22,000 nucleotides of DNA from SKLM01 sp964514285 (lineage in GTDB: Bacteria > Chloroflexota > Anaerolineae > B4-G1): NCBI GenBank assembly GCA_964514285.1, contig CAZEQC010000056.1:1-22000 (forward strand), written 5' to 3'. Shown piece by piece: positions 6,597 to 13,299 of this stretch. Below the pieces are notes generated by a model. The model was not told where the DNA came from. It worked only from the letters and a program-made list of their open reading frames with translations, and searched no databases. Within the stretch, counting starts at the first letter, position 1. The number at the start of each line of letters is the position of its first letter. The translations under genes and the position numbers were made by a program.

Positions 6597-6625
6597 ATTG
6601 TACTACGTCGTTCTCGGCACGGCAA
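6597..6625 (-). promoter_or_regulatory. Promoter for the LiaF-like gene
   Basis: Reading leftward, -35 TTGCCG (6625-6620), a 17-bp spacer and -10 TACAAT (6602-6597) place the transcript start near 6590, about 190 nt before the ATG at 6401. The gene-free stretch 6402-6710 otherwise holds only a small TCCGAC...GTCGGA hairpin near 6548-6564 and no further ORF I can support. Confidence 0.5.
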
Positions 6626-6710
6626 ATCGTGGGGAGTGTGCCCTGGAGCGTGCGGGTTCTGGCGATCCCTTTTGAGCGGGTGAAGGGGGAGAGGCTTCTG
6701 CCGGGATGGG

Positions 6711-7574
6711 CTAAGGGGAGGGGAGGATGTCTTGCAGGGCACGGGTGGCGGTGATCCACTCGTCGACGGAGAGAGTCTGGGCGCGTCGGCGGTGATCGAG
6801 GCCGGTTTCGTCCAAACGAGCGGCCGCCTCGTGCTTGGAGAGCGGCTCGCCGATGCCGGCGCTGATGGCGTTGTGGAGCTGCTTCCGGCGTTGAGAGAAG
6901 CCAGCTCGCACGACCCGGAAGAAGGTTGCGATCTCCTCGTCGGGCAGCGGCGGGGAAGGACGGACCTGCAGCCGCACCACCGCGGAGTCGACGGACGGCG
7001 CCGGGTAGAAGCTGCCGGGCTTGATGCGAAAGAGCAGCTCGGGCTCCGCGTAGAACTGCACGCTCACCGCAAGCAGACTCATATCCCCCGGCTCGGCGAC
7101 GATCCTTTTCGCCACCTCATGCTGGACGGTGATGACCATCAGACTCGGCCTGCGGTCCGCCTCCATCAGATGCCGGAGGATGGCCGAGGTGATGTAGTAG
7201 GGCAGGTTGCCGACCACCTTGTAGTGGACGTGAGAGGCTCCAAGCTCCTGGCGGGCCTCATCGATCAAGGGGGCGGGACGGAGCTTCAGGACATCTCCCT
7301 GGATCAGCGTGACGTTGTCCAGGTCAGAGAGCTGGCTCTCCAGGATCGGTATCAACGCCTGATCGAGCTCGAGCGCCAGGACGTGGCCCGCCTCCCGGGC
7401 CAGGTGTTGGGTCAAGGCCCCCGTCCCCGCGCCGATCTCCAGCACGACGTCGGAGGGTGAAGGCTCGGCGGCGGTGGCGATTCTCCCGAGGATCGTCTGA
7501 TCGACGAGGAAGCTCTGTCCCAGACCTTTGTCTGGGCGTACGTTCCATCGGCGAAGCAGGCTACGCACGTTCAT
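6711..7574 (-). CDS. rsmA: 16S rRNA (adenine1518-N6/adenine1519-N6)-dimethyltransferase
   Basis: RsmA (KsgA) dimethylates two adjacent adenines in helix 45 of 16S rRNA using SAM, a late quality-control step in 30S assembly. The 287-residue protein shows the family N-terminal signature GLGQSFL (17-23), the SAM-binding motif VVLEIGAGTGALTQHLA (43-59), an acidic motif at LALELD (66-71) and the catalytic NLPY (123-126). FYPAPSVDSAVVRL follows near residue 190. Length and order are normal. The ATG is only 7 bp after the stop of the preceding G5/3D-domain gene and has no clear ribosome site, so it is probably translated by coupling within that operon. Confidence 0.95.
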   Translation of the reverse strand: MNVRSLLRRWNVRPDKGLGQSFLVDQTILGRIATAAEPSPSDVVLEIGAGTGALTQHLAREAGHVLALELDQALIPILESQLSDLDNVTLIQGDVLKLRPAPLIDEARQELGASHVHYKVVGNLPYYITSAILRHLMEADRRPSLMVITVQHEVAKRIVAEPGDMSLLAVSVQFYAEPELLFRIKPGSFYPAPSVDSAVVRLQVRPSPPLPDEEIATFFRVVRAGFSQRRKQLHNAISAGIGEPLSKHEAAARLDETGLDHRRRAQTLSVDEWITATRALQDILPSP

Positions 7575-7581
7575 GGCTCTA

Positions 7582-8997
7582 TCAAGGCAAGGTGTAGTCG
7601 ATCTGGCTGGCGGGGGGGACCGGCGTCAGCAGATAGACGTCGACCCAACGGTACCAGAGCTGGAGATTGTTGTCGTCGTAGCCGAGGTCGATGCGCTTGC
7701 CCTTGATGGCGCCGCCCGTGTCCCCGGCGAGACCGATGCCATAGCCCGGGACGTAGACCTTGCTGCCCAGGTTGATCATCTGGGGGTCGACGGCGACGAT
7801 GCCCCCGCGCATCGCTAAGCCCGTGGCCGTCCGTCCATAATGGGAGTTGGACGGCGAGACCCCGGAGGTGGAGGCGGAGTAGGAGGTCGCCAGCATGCGG
7901 ATCTTGCGCCAATAGTCGACCTGGCCCGAGGAGGTATTCAGGGTACGAACGACGATCTTCGTCCCGTAGCCTCTGACGTGGGTGGTGGGCGGGACGGCGA
8001 CGTACTCGTTCTCCAGAGTGCGTGATATCTCCTGACCGTTCTCATAGCGAATGAGGAAGCGCCGCTCTCGAACCCCTGGCGATCCTTCCTGGAGCAGCTT
8101 CTGGTGGTCGATCTCCAACGTCGGATCGGGCCGCCACACGGACTCATAGGGGATGGGCTCCTGTTCGATCACGAAGCGCTCGCTGACCCGGATCACGCGG
8201 ATGGTGGCTTCGTACCCCAACGGGGTGTCGCGAGAGGGTCTCGTATAGTCCAGCCCCGTGAGTACGATGCCCAGGTCGGCGAGAACGTCTCCGACTCGTT
8301 CTTTGTGGGTGCGTGTGCGGACCGAGCGGCCATCGACCTGAACGGTGACCGCTTTCGAGCGCTCCAGCGTGATCTCCATATTGGGTGATATGCGGGTGCT
8401 CAACCTGGGGCGCACGTGATCGGCGAGATAGAGGGTCAGACCGGCCTGGTGGAGGGCCTCGCCGACGGTAGGGGCGGTGGTGTGGAAGGTCATAGTCTGA
8501 TCGCCGTCGTGCACGGTAAGGGGCACGGCGCGTCGGATGGCGACCTCCGGCGGCTCTCCGCTCGACGCGCTGGCGTGCAGGTCGCCCTCGATGCTGAGGT
8601 CGTCGTGGGGGCCCAGCGTCACCTGGGCCTCCCTTAGTATCTCGTTGACCGAGGTGGCGCGGGTCTGTAGCGTGGTGCTCTGGCCGTCGACGGAGACCCG
8701 CACGGGACGAGCTCGCTCGATCCGGATCGTCATACCGGGCATGAGCGACGTATTAGGGCGGGGGAAGATGGTGTCCTCGGGATCGAGTTCGATACCGATG
8801 TCTGCGATCAGGCCGGCGACGGTCTCTTGATGGGTGCGTAACTGGCGAGGGGTATCGTCGACGATCAGTGTGACCGGCGTCAGGGTGGTGCGGTAGCCCG
8901 CTGCCAACGTTCCGGTGGTCAGCAGCAGCCCAACGATGATCTTCAGGGCTGTCAGTAGCAACGAGCCTTGGCGTGGGGCTGTGCGTGCTATTTCCAT
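7582..8997 (-). CDS. DUF348/G5/3D-domain cell-wall protein (YabE/Rpf-like)
   Basis: The 471-residue protein has an N-terminal membrane anchor or signal (about 13-34). Four ubiquitin-like DUF348 modules follow at about 41-95, 98-156, 158-214 and 215-272, then a G5 domain (about 272-352) and a C-terminal 3D domain (about 368-458). The 3D motif shows the expected aspartates in VAVDP, AGDTGGAIKGKRID and YDD. 3D domains resemble the double-psi barrel of MltA lytic transglycosylases, and the combination with DUF348 and G5 is seen in YabE and resuscitation-promoting-factor-like proteins. An extracellular peptidoglycan-cleaving or remodelling role is likely. Four DUF348 modules is more than I recall for most relatives. 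The ATG at 8997 lacks a visible ribosome site. The ffs gene ends about 60 bp upstream, and rsmA follows 7 bp downstream. Confidence 0.85.
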   Translation of the reverse strand: MEIARTAPRQGSLLLTALKIIVGLLLTTGTLAAGYRTTLTPVTLIVDDTPRQLRTHQETVAGLIADIGIELDPEDTIFPRPNTSLMPGMTIRIERARPVRVSVDGQSTTLQTRATSVNEILREAQVTLGPHDDLSIEGDLHASASSGEPPEVAIRRAVPLTVHDGDQTMTFHTTAPTVGEALHQAGLTLYLADHVRPRLSTRISPNMEITLERSKAVTVQVDGRSVRTRTHKERVGDVLADLGIVLTGLDYTRPSRDTPLGYEATIRVIRVSERFVIEQEPIPYESVWRPDPTLEIDHQKLLQEGSPGVRERRFLIRYENGQEISRTLENEYVAVPPTTHVRGYGTKIVVRTLNTSSGQVDYWRKIRMLATSYSASTSGVSPSNSHYGRTATGLAMRGGIVAVDPQMINLGSKVYVPGYGIGLAGDTGGAIKGKRIDLGYDDNNLQLWYRWVDVYLLTPVPPASQIDYTLP

Positions 8998-9060
8998 AGG
9001 ATAAAGGACAAAAGGCCGTGCACCCTTCGTCGAATCGGGGCCCCCGGCTTACCGTGGGCC

Positions 9061-9282
9061 TTTAGCTCCGGCCAGGCACCCCTGCGGCGCCCAGGAGATA
9101 ACTCCTTACCGCTGCTTCCTCCCGGACCTGACGGGGTTCAGAGGCTCCTGCCGCGCAGGACCCAGCCCTCAACGCCTCTGGACCGCGGCAGTCCCGAAAG
9201 TCTCGACCCTCGGAAGGGAATTCGATCCCGCTATGGCGGTTTGCGGGTACAAGGCACCGCCAGTTCCCCATCTAGCACGGCC
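9061..9282 (-). ncRNA. ffs: Signal recognition particle RNA, extended type
   Basis: Reading leftward, the conserved SRP domain IV core GTCAGGTCCGGGAGGAAGCA (about 9131-9112) is followed by GCGGTAAG, then by GCAGGGGTGCCTGGC near the 3' end. The 5' part reads GTGCTAG and GGCGGTGCC, as in the longer SRP RNAs known to me from high-GC Gram-positives and relatives. The RNA binds Ffh and directs membrane-protein translation to the Sec machinery. A clear promoter lies immediately upstream. The 5' end is set by the promoter. The 3' end is estimated from the last conserved segment and may be off by tens of bases. Confidence 0.87.
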
Positions 9283-9289
9283 GATGATC

Positions 9290-9318
9290 ATGCTACCGTA
9301 TAGGCGTTGAAATGTCAA
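9290..9318 (-). promoter_or_regulatory. Promoter of the SRP RNA gene
   Basis: Reading leftward, a perfect -35 TTGACA (9318-9313), a 17-bp spacer and -10 TAGCAT (9295-9290) place the start near 9282, right at the conserved 5' region of ffs. No separate promoter is obvious before the G5/3D gene, so read-through transcription may also serve that gene and rsmA. Confidence 0.7.
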
Positions 9319-9320
9319 CT

Positions 9321-9450
9321 GAACCGCTGCTGGTGAGCCGGTTTTCTCACCGCAGAGGCGCGGAGGGCGCAGAGTTTGGGGCTATTACCTTCCTGTCTCT
9401 GCGCTCTCTGCGTCTCTGCGGTGAGATGTGGGTAATCACCAGAACCGCTG
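9321..9450. mobile_element. MITE-like palindromic element with 9-bp direct repeats
   Basis: Two 30-bp arms (9345-9374 and 9397-9426) are inverted repeats with three mismatches, each of which could be a G-U pair in RNA. They start TCTCACCGCAGAG and enclose 22 nt. Outside them, TGGTGA (9331-9336) and TCACCA (9436-9441) form short terminal inverted repeats. Identical GAACCGCTG copies at 9321-9329 and 9442-9450 look like a target-site duplication. The element is about 112 bp and non-coding. The CGCAGAG...CTCTGCG arm is a type of dispersed repeat I recognise from several environmental bacterial genomes. Confidence 0.6.
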
Positions 9451-9456
9451 GCCCGG

Positions 9457-9484
9457 TTGCCTCTCAAGATGAGACAGGTATAAT
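9457..9484 (+). promoter_or_regulatory. Promoter of the glycosyltransferase-VanZ operon
   Basis: A perfect -10 TATAAT (9479-9484) lies 16 bp after a weak -35 TTGCCT (9457-9462). The transcript start is near 9491, giving a leader of about 145 nt that contains the palindrome at 9556-9572. The -35 box starts 6 bp after the MITE-like element ends. Confidence 0.55.
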
Positions 9485-9555
9485 GGCGACGGTTCACTAT
9501 GAATGGAAGGAGCTCTTGGACGGTGTCGGGAAGGGAAGGGCGGGCAAGGCAGTTG

Positions 9556-9572
9556 TGTGTCACGGTGACACA
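9556..9572. promoter_or_regulatory. 17-bp perfect palindrome in the glycosyltransferase leader
   Basis: TGTGTCAC-G-GTGACACA is a perfect 8+1+8 palindrome between the predicted transcript start and the GTG at 9636. It has the size and symmetry of an operator for a dimeric HTH regulator. The regulator is unknown. Confidence 0.45.
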
Positions 9573-9635
9573 TATTCGAACCGGCCCGGGCGTTGGCCCT
9601 GGAGATGACCGCTGCTTTCAGTTGGAGCCTGCCGG

Positions 9636-10871
9636 GTGGATAGCGTGAACGTGGTGATGGTCGGGCCGTTCGGCATGCGGCCTCGGGGGACGATGCGCGT
9701 GCGGGCGCTGCCGATGGCGAGGGCGCTGGCGGCGCGGGGGCACGAGGTGTCGATGCTTCTGCCGCCGTGGCAGAACCCAGAGGCTGCCGGGGAGCGCTGG
9801 GAGGAGCATGGGGTGCGGGTGGAGAACATCCCCCTGCCGCTGGCTATCCCGGGCCTCTTTCACGGAGCCACGGCGCTGCGCCTGGTGCGCAAGGCGCTGG
9901 CGGCGCGACCCGACACGGTGCACCTCTTCAAGCCGAAGGCCTACAGCGGCCTGGTCCATTGGCTTCTGGCCCGCCTGCCGCGCGGTCGTCGGCCCCGCCT
10001 GGTGGTGGACGCGGATGACTGGGAGGGCCCGGGGGGATGGAACGCGTTGGGCGACTACACGGCGCTGGAGCGACGTTTCTTCACCTGGCAGGAGCATTGG
10101 GGCCTGAGCCACGCAGATGCCGTCACCGTCGCGAGCCGGACGCTGGAGAGCCTGGTGTGGGCCAAGGGGGTCCCGCCAGAACGAGTCTTCTATGTGCCCA
10201 ACGGGGTGACCCGGGTGGAGGAGGTGCAGCGCCAGGAGGGAGAAGAAGGTGCTCCCACGCTGCTGCTCTACACGCGGTTCTTTGAGTTTCCCGTCACCCG
10301 TGTGATTGACGTCTTCCAGCGGGTCCGAGAGCGGGTGCCCGGGACACAGTTGATGGTGGTGGGGAAAGGGCTCTTCGGCGAGGAGGAGGAGCTGTTCCGC
10401 CTATCGGCCGCAGCAGGCCTGGACGTGGCCCATGCGGTGGGCGCCAGGGATGGAGAACCGAAGGAGCCGCGGGACAGGTCTGAGGACGCGGCCGTCAGAT
10501 ACGTGGGCTGGGTCGCCGCGGACCGGCTGCCGTCTATCTTCGCCCGGGCCGATGTCGCCATCTATCCCTTTAACGATACGTTGGTCAACCGGGCCAAGTG
10601 CGCGGTGAAACTGGGGGATCTGCTGGCGGCTGGCGTACCCGTGGTGGCCGAGGCGGTGGGACAGAACCAGGCCTACATCCGAGACGGCGAGACGGGTTTC
10701 TTGGTGGCGCCGGGGGACGTCGAGGCGTTCGCCGACGCCATTGCTCGGCTCCTGGAGAACCCCACGCTGCGGTGGCGGGTGGGGCGAGCAGCTGCCCGAG
10801 ACGTCGAGGAGCGGTTCAGCTGGAGGCGGCTGGTGGAGTCCGTCGAGCGGGCCTATGGGGCCGGCGTATGA
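9636..10871 (+). CDS. GT4-family glycosyltransferase
   Basis: The 411-residue protein has the two-domain GT-B layout of GT4 (RfaB-like) retaining glycosyltransferases. The N-terminal acceptor domain opens with VVMVGPFGMRPRGTMRVRAL and continues ALAARGHEVSML. The C-terminal nucleotide-sugar domain has FYVPNGV near 187-193 and PVVAEAVGQNQAYIRDGETG followed by FLV near residues 331-353. A final helix carries FSWRRLVESVERAY. The enzyme likely transfers a sugar to a lipid or polysaccharide acceptor at the cytoplasmic face of the membrane; donor and acceptor cannot be read from sequence. GTG 9636 is chosen because GGAG sits 8 nt upstream. Its TGA overlaps the VanZ ATG (ATGA), so the two genes form an operon. 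Confidence 0.82.
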   Translation: MDSVNVVMVGPFGMRPRGTMRVRALPMARALAARGHEVSMLLPPWQNPEAAGERWEEHGVRVENIPLPLAIPGLFHGATALRLVRKALAARPDTVHLFKPKAYSGLVHWLLARLPRGRRPRLVVDADDWEGPGGWNALGDYTALERRFFTWQEHWGLSHADAVTVASRTLESLVWAKGVPPERVFYVPNGVTRVEEVQRQEGEEGAPTLLLYTRFFEFPVTRVIDVFQRVRERVPGTQLMVVGKGLFGEEEELFRLSAAAGLDVAHAVGARDGEPKEPRDRSEDAAVRYVGWVAADRLPSIFARADVAIYPFNDTLVNRAKCAVKLGDLLAAGVPVVAEAVGQNQAYIRDGETGFLVAPGDVEAFADAIARLLENPTLRWRVGRAAARDVEERFSWRRLVESVERAYGAGV

Positions 10872-11293
10872 ACGGGTCGACGGCGTTATCGAAGCTCATC
10901 AGGCGCTGGCTTCCTCCTCTGGTCTGGATGGGCGTTATCTTCTTCTTCTCTGCCCAGCCGACGGTGCCGTCGGTTCCGGGTCGGTGGGATCTTCTGTTCA
11001 AGAAGACGATGCACATGCTGGCCTACGGCATCCTGACGTGGCTCTACCTGAGGGCCCTGCGCGGCGACGAGCCGTGGGAGAGCGGATCCGGCGACGCCGC
11101 GCCGCGGGCTGTGAGCGCCGGCCTGGCCCTGCTATACGCGCTGAGCGACGAGTACCATCAGACGTTCGTGCCGGGCCGCAACGGGAGCCTGATTGACGTG
11201 GCGATCGATGCGCTGGGCGTGGGGGGCGCTATGCTGCTGGACTGGTGGCTTCGGTCGGAGCGGCGTCAGGGGGCTGAGGAGACCGCTGGATGA
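10868..11293 (+). CDS. VanZ-family membrane protein
   Basis: The 141-residue protein has the VanZ-like fold signature. Segment LPPLVWMGVIFFFSAQP (15-31) is followed by KKTMHMLAYGILTWLYL (45-61) with the conserved His, then ALSDEYHQTFVPGRNGSLID (91-110) with the family motif S-D-E-x-x-Q-x-F-x-P-x-R-x-x-S-x-x-D, and a last hydrophobic helix (111-127). VanZ-family proteins are small membrane proteins; VanZ itself gives low-level teicoplanin resistance, but most members have no assigned role. Here it is translationally coupled to a glycosyltransferase, which hints at envelope glycan metabolism, not glycopeptide resistance. Its 3' end overlaps convergent scpA by 65 bp. Confidence 0.82.
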   Translation: MNGSTALSKLIRRWLPPLVWMGVIFFFSAQPTVPSVPGRWDLLFKKTMHMLAYGILTWLYLRALRGDEPWESGSGDAAPRAVSAGLALLYALSDEYHQTFVPGRNGSLIDVAIDALGVGGAMLLDWWLRSERRQGAEETAG

Positions 11294-11987
11294 CGATCTC
11301 ACCGAACAGGGCACTCTGCCGGACGGCGACGCGGTCCTGCTTGATCAGCTCCAACACGGCCAGCAGCGTCACGATGATCTCTACGCGGGTGGCAGCCCGG
11401 GAGAGGAGCGATCGGAAGACGATCTGGCGCGTTTGAGCCAGCTCCAGCTCGATGTGTTCGATCTGTTCCTCGACGGTCACCGTGATGGGGGAGACGACAT
11501 CGTCCACCGGAGGCCCCGGTGCCAGATCCAGGGCCTCCTGAGCCAACGAGAGTAGATCTTGAAGGGAGACCTCGCTCAGATCGGGTTCGGGGGCGCGTCT
11601 TGGCGAGGGAGCGAGGCGGATGTAGGTGTGGAGGCCGCTCTCCTCTCTGGCGTGCAGCAGGTCCGCGATCTCCTTGAAGCGCCGGTAGATCTGGAGGCGG
11701 CGCACCAGATCGTCGCCGACGTCTTGGGCGTCCTCCTCGGGGCTTGGCTTCGAGGGGCTGGGGAGAAGGGCCGCCGATTTGATCAGGACCAGCTTGGCCG
11801 CCACCACCAGGAAGTCTGCCAGATCCCTGGCCTGGCTCTGTTCCAGCTCGGCCAGACGCTCCAGATACTGATCGGTGACCTGAGCTAGGGCGACGGTGGT
11901 CACGTCGAGCTCTTCGCGCTCGATGAGGCGGAGCAGCAGGTCTAGCGGGCCTTCGAAAGTAGGAAGTTGGATTGGATAGAGTTGCAT
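11229..11987 (-). CDS. scpA: Segregation and condensation protein A (kleisin)
   Basis: ScpA is the kleisin subunit that bridges SMC heads and binds ScpB in the chromosome-condensing SMC-ScpAB complex. From ATG 11987 the protein has 252 residues and opens MQLYPIQLPTFEGPLDLLLR, the classic ScpA N-terminal signature. A DLADFLVVAAKLVLIKSAAL helix follows, then an acidic linker and a C-terminal winged helix (SRAATRVEIIVTLLAVLELI). Upstream ATGs at 12002 and 12023 are in frame, but the predicted -10 box at 12001-12006 would place the transcript start near 11994. That favours 11987 with an almost leaderless message. No scpB is next to it in this window, unlike the common scpA-scpB pairing. Confidence 0.9.
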   Translation of the reverse strand: MQLYPIQLPTFEGPLDLLLRLIEREELDVTTVALAQVTDQYLERLAELEQSQARDLADFLVVAAKLVLIKSAALLPSPSKPSPEEDAQDVGDDLVRRLQIYRRFKEIADLLHAREESGLHTYIRLAPSPRRAPEPDLSEVSLQDLLSLAQEALDLAPGPPVDDVVSPITVTVEEQIEHIELELAQTRQIVFRSLLSRAATRVEIIVTLLAVLELIKQDRVAVRQSALFGEIVIQRSPQPPDAAPTEATSPAA

Positions 11988-12000
11988 ACCTGTGGCAGAC

Positions 12001-12028
12001 ATTATAACACAAATGGGTTGCAATCAAA
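12001..12028 (-). promoter_or_regulatory. Promoter for scpA
   Basis: Reading leftward, -10 TATAAT (12006-12001) is perfect. A weak -35 (TTTGAT at 16 bp, or TTGATT at 15 bp) precedes it. The predicted start near 11994 gives a leader of only a few nucleotides before ATG 11987. Confidence 0.5.
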
Positions 12029-12053
12029 GACTTTCCTTGCTTATGATTCGTGG

Positions 12054-12059
12054 TATAAT
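12054..12059 (+). promoter_or_regulatory. Extended -10 promoter for the mreBCD-mrdA cluster
   Basis: TATAAT is preceded by TGG, forming an extended -10 (TGGTATAAT). The -35 region (near 12031-12036) is weak, as is common with extended -10 promoters. The start would be near 12066, just before the leader hairpin. It is divergent from the scpA promoter about 50 bp away. Confidence 0.55.
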
Positions 12060-12067
12060 GCTCGCTC

Positions 12068-12111
12068 AGTAGCCCCGGTACTCAACGCTGAAGCCTGCCG
12101 GGGCGGCTACT
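12068..12111 (+). promoter_or_regulatory. Stem-loop at the 5' end of the mreB transcript
   Basis: AGTAGCC + CCGG (12068-12078) pairs with CCGG + GGCTACT (within 12098-12111), with a 3-nt bulge and a 19-nt loop. It begins about 2 nt after the predicted transcript start and ends 7 nt before the GGGAG ribosome site (12119-12123). No U-run follows, so an mRNA-stabilising or translation-modulating role is more likely than termination. Confidence 0.4.
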
Positions 12112-12129
12112 TGTGTATGGGAGATAGTT

Positions 12130-13203
12130 GTGTTCAATCCGATTGACGCCTTCCTTGGCCTTTTTTCGCTCGATATCGGCATCGACCTTGGGACGGCCAA
12201 TACCCTCGTCTACGTGCGGGGGAAGGGGATCGTCATCAATGAGCCTTCCTGGGTGGCGGTGGAGCGGAAGACGAGGCGCGTGCTGGCCATCGGCGCGGAG
12301 GCGAAGGAGATGGTGGGGCGCACGCCGGAGAACATCGTGGCTATCCGCCCGATGCGGGATGGCGTGATCTCTGAGTTCGAGGTGACCGAGGCGATGCTGG
12401 GCTACTTCATCAAGAAGGCGCACAGCCAGTTGATGCTGCCTTTCCCCCGGCCTCGCGTCGTCGTCGGAATCCCCAGCGGCGTGACCGAGGTTGAGAAGCG
12501 CGCCGTGTACGACGCTGCTCTGTCCGCCGGGGCGCGGGAGGTGTTCCTGATTGAGGAGCCGATGGCGGCCGCCATTGGCGCCGGGCTGCCGGTAACCGAG
12601 GCTCGAGGCATTATGGTGGTGGACATCGGCGGCGGCACCACCGAGGTGGGGGTGTTCTGCCTGGGGGGTATCGTCGTCAGCCGCTCCCTGCGCATCGCGG
12701 GGGATGAGATGGATGAGGACATCATCCAATACGCTCGCCAGAAATATAACCTCTACATCGGCGAGTGGATGGCGGAGCGGACCAAGATCGCCGTCGGCTC
12801 GGCCTATCCTCTCTCCGAGGAGATGACTATGACCGTTCGAGGGCGCAACCTGGTGACGGGGCTGCCCGAGGAGCTGGAGATCAGCAGCATCGAGATCCGT
12901 GAGGCGCTCTCGGGATCGGTGGACATCATCGTGGACGCCATCCGGGACACGCTGGACGAGACGCCGCCGGAGTTGGTCTCCGACCTGATGGAGACCGGTA
13001 TCTGTATGGCGGGCGGCAGCTCGCAGCTGAAGGGCCTGGCAGAGCGGGTGAGCGAGGAGGTGAACATCCGCACCTGGGTGGCGCAGGACTCGATGACGTG
13101 TGTGGCGCGCGGCGCTGGTAAGGTGTTGGAGGAGCTCGACACGCTTCGTGAGGTGCTGGTCAGCTCCGATGATCGACGCCCCGCGATGTTCTCCAGTTTC
13201 TAG
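12130..13203 (+). CDS. mreB: Rod-shape-determining actin homologue MreB
   Basis: MreB forms membrane-associated filaments that organise lateral wall synthesis by the elongasome. The 357-residue protein shows the actin-fold signatures: phosphate-1 IGIDLGTANT (16-25), a connector region near VVGIPSGVTEVEKRA (111-125), phosphate-2 VVDIGGGTTEV (163-173) and the adenosine motif GICMAGGSSQLKGL near residue 292-305. Residues 1-13 (MFNPIDAFLGLFS) look like an amphipathic membrane-binding end. The start is GTG at 12130 with GGGAG 6 nt upstream. It is the first gene of a four-gene cluster with mreC, mreD and mrdA on the same strand. Confidence 0.96.
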   Translation: MFNPIDAFLGLFSLDIGIDLGTANTLVYVRGKGIVINEPSWVAVERKTRRVLAIGAEAKEMVGRTPENIVAIRPMRDGVISEFEVTEAMLGYFIKKAHSQLMLPFPRPRVVVGIPSGVTEVEKRAVYDAALSAGAREVFLIEEPMAAAIGAGLPVTEARGIMVVDIGGGTTEVGVFCLGGIVVSRSLRIAGDEMDEDIIQYARQKYNLYIGEWMAERTKIAVGSAYPLSEEMTMTVRGRNLVTGLPEELEISSIEIREALSGSVDIIVDAIRDTLDETPPELVSDLMETGICMAGGSSQLKGLAERVSEEVNIRTWVAQDSMTCVARGAGKVLEELDTLREVLVSSDDRRPAMFSSF

Positions 13204-13299
13204 AAGGGCGCGACGTCTCCTATTCTCGTTTTGGGTCTGGACTTAACAAGGGAGGGCTCTCACGTCTGCGCGCTCTGTGCGGGCACTGTGAGGTAGTCT

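Noticed and set aside
9010..9064. Rho-independent terminator after ffs
   Set aside because: AAAGGCC and GGCCTTT can pair, with TTTT following, but the loop is about 40 nt and the stem only 7 bp; too weak to annotate.
9483..9608. A 41-codon ORF (MATVHYEWKELLDG...) before the glycosyltransferase
   Set aside because: Its ATG overlaps the predicted -10 box and would lie upstream of the transcript start; no family resemblance and no ribosome site.
10868..11293. Teicoplanin-resistance function for the VanZ-family protein
   Set aside because: No vanHAX or vanRS genes are nearby and most family members have no resistance role; the context is glycan metabolism.
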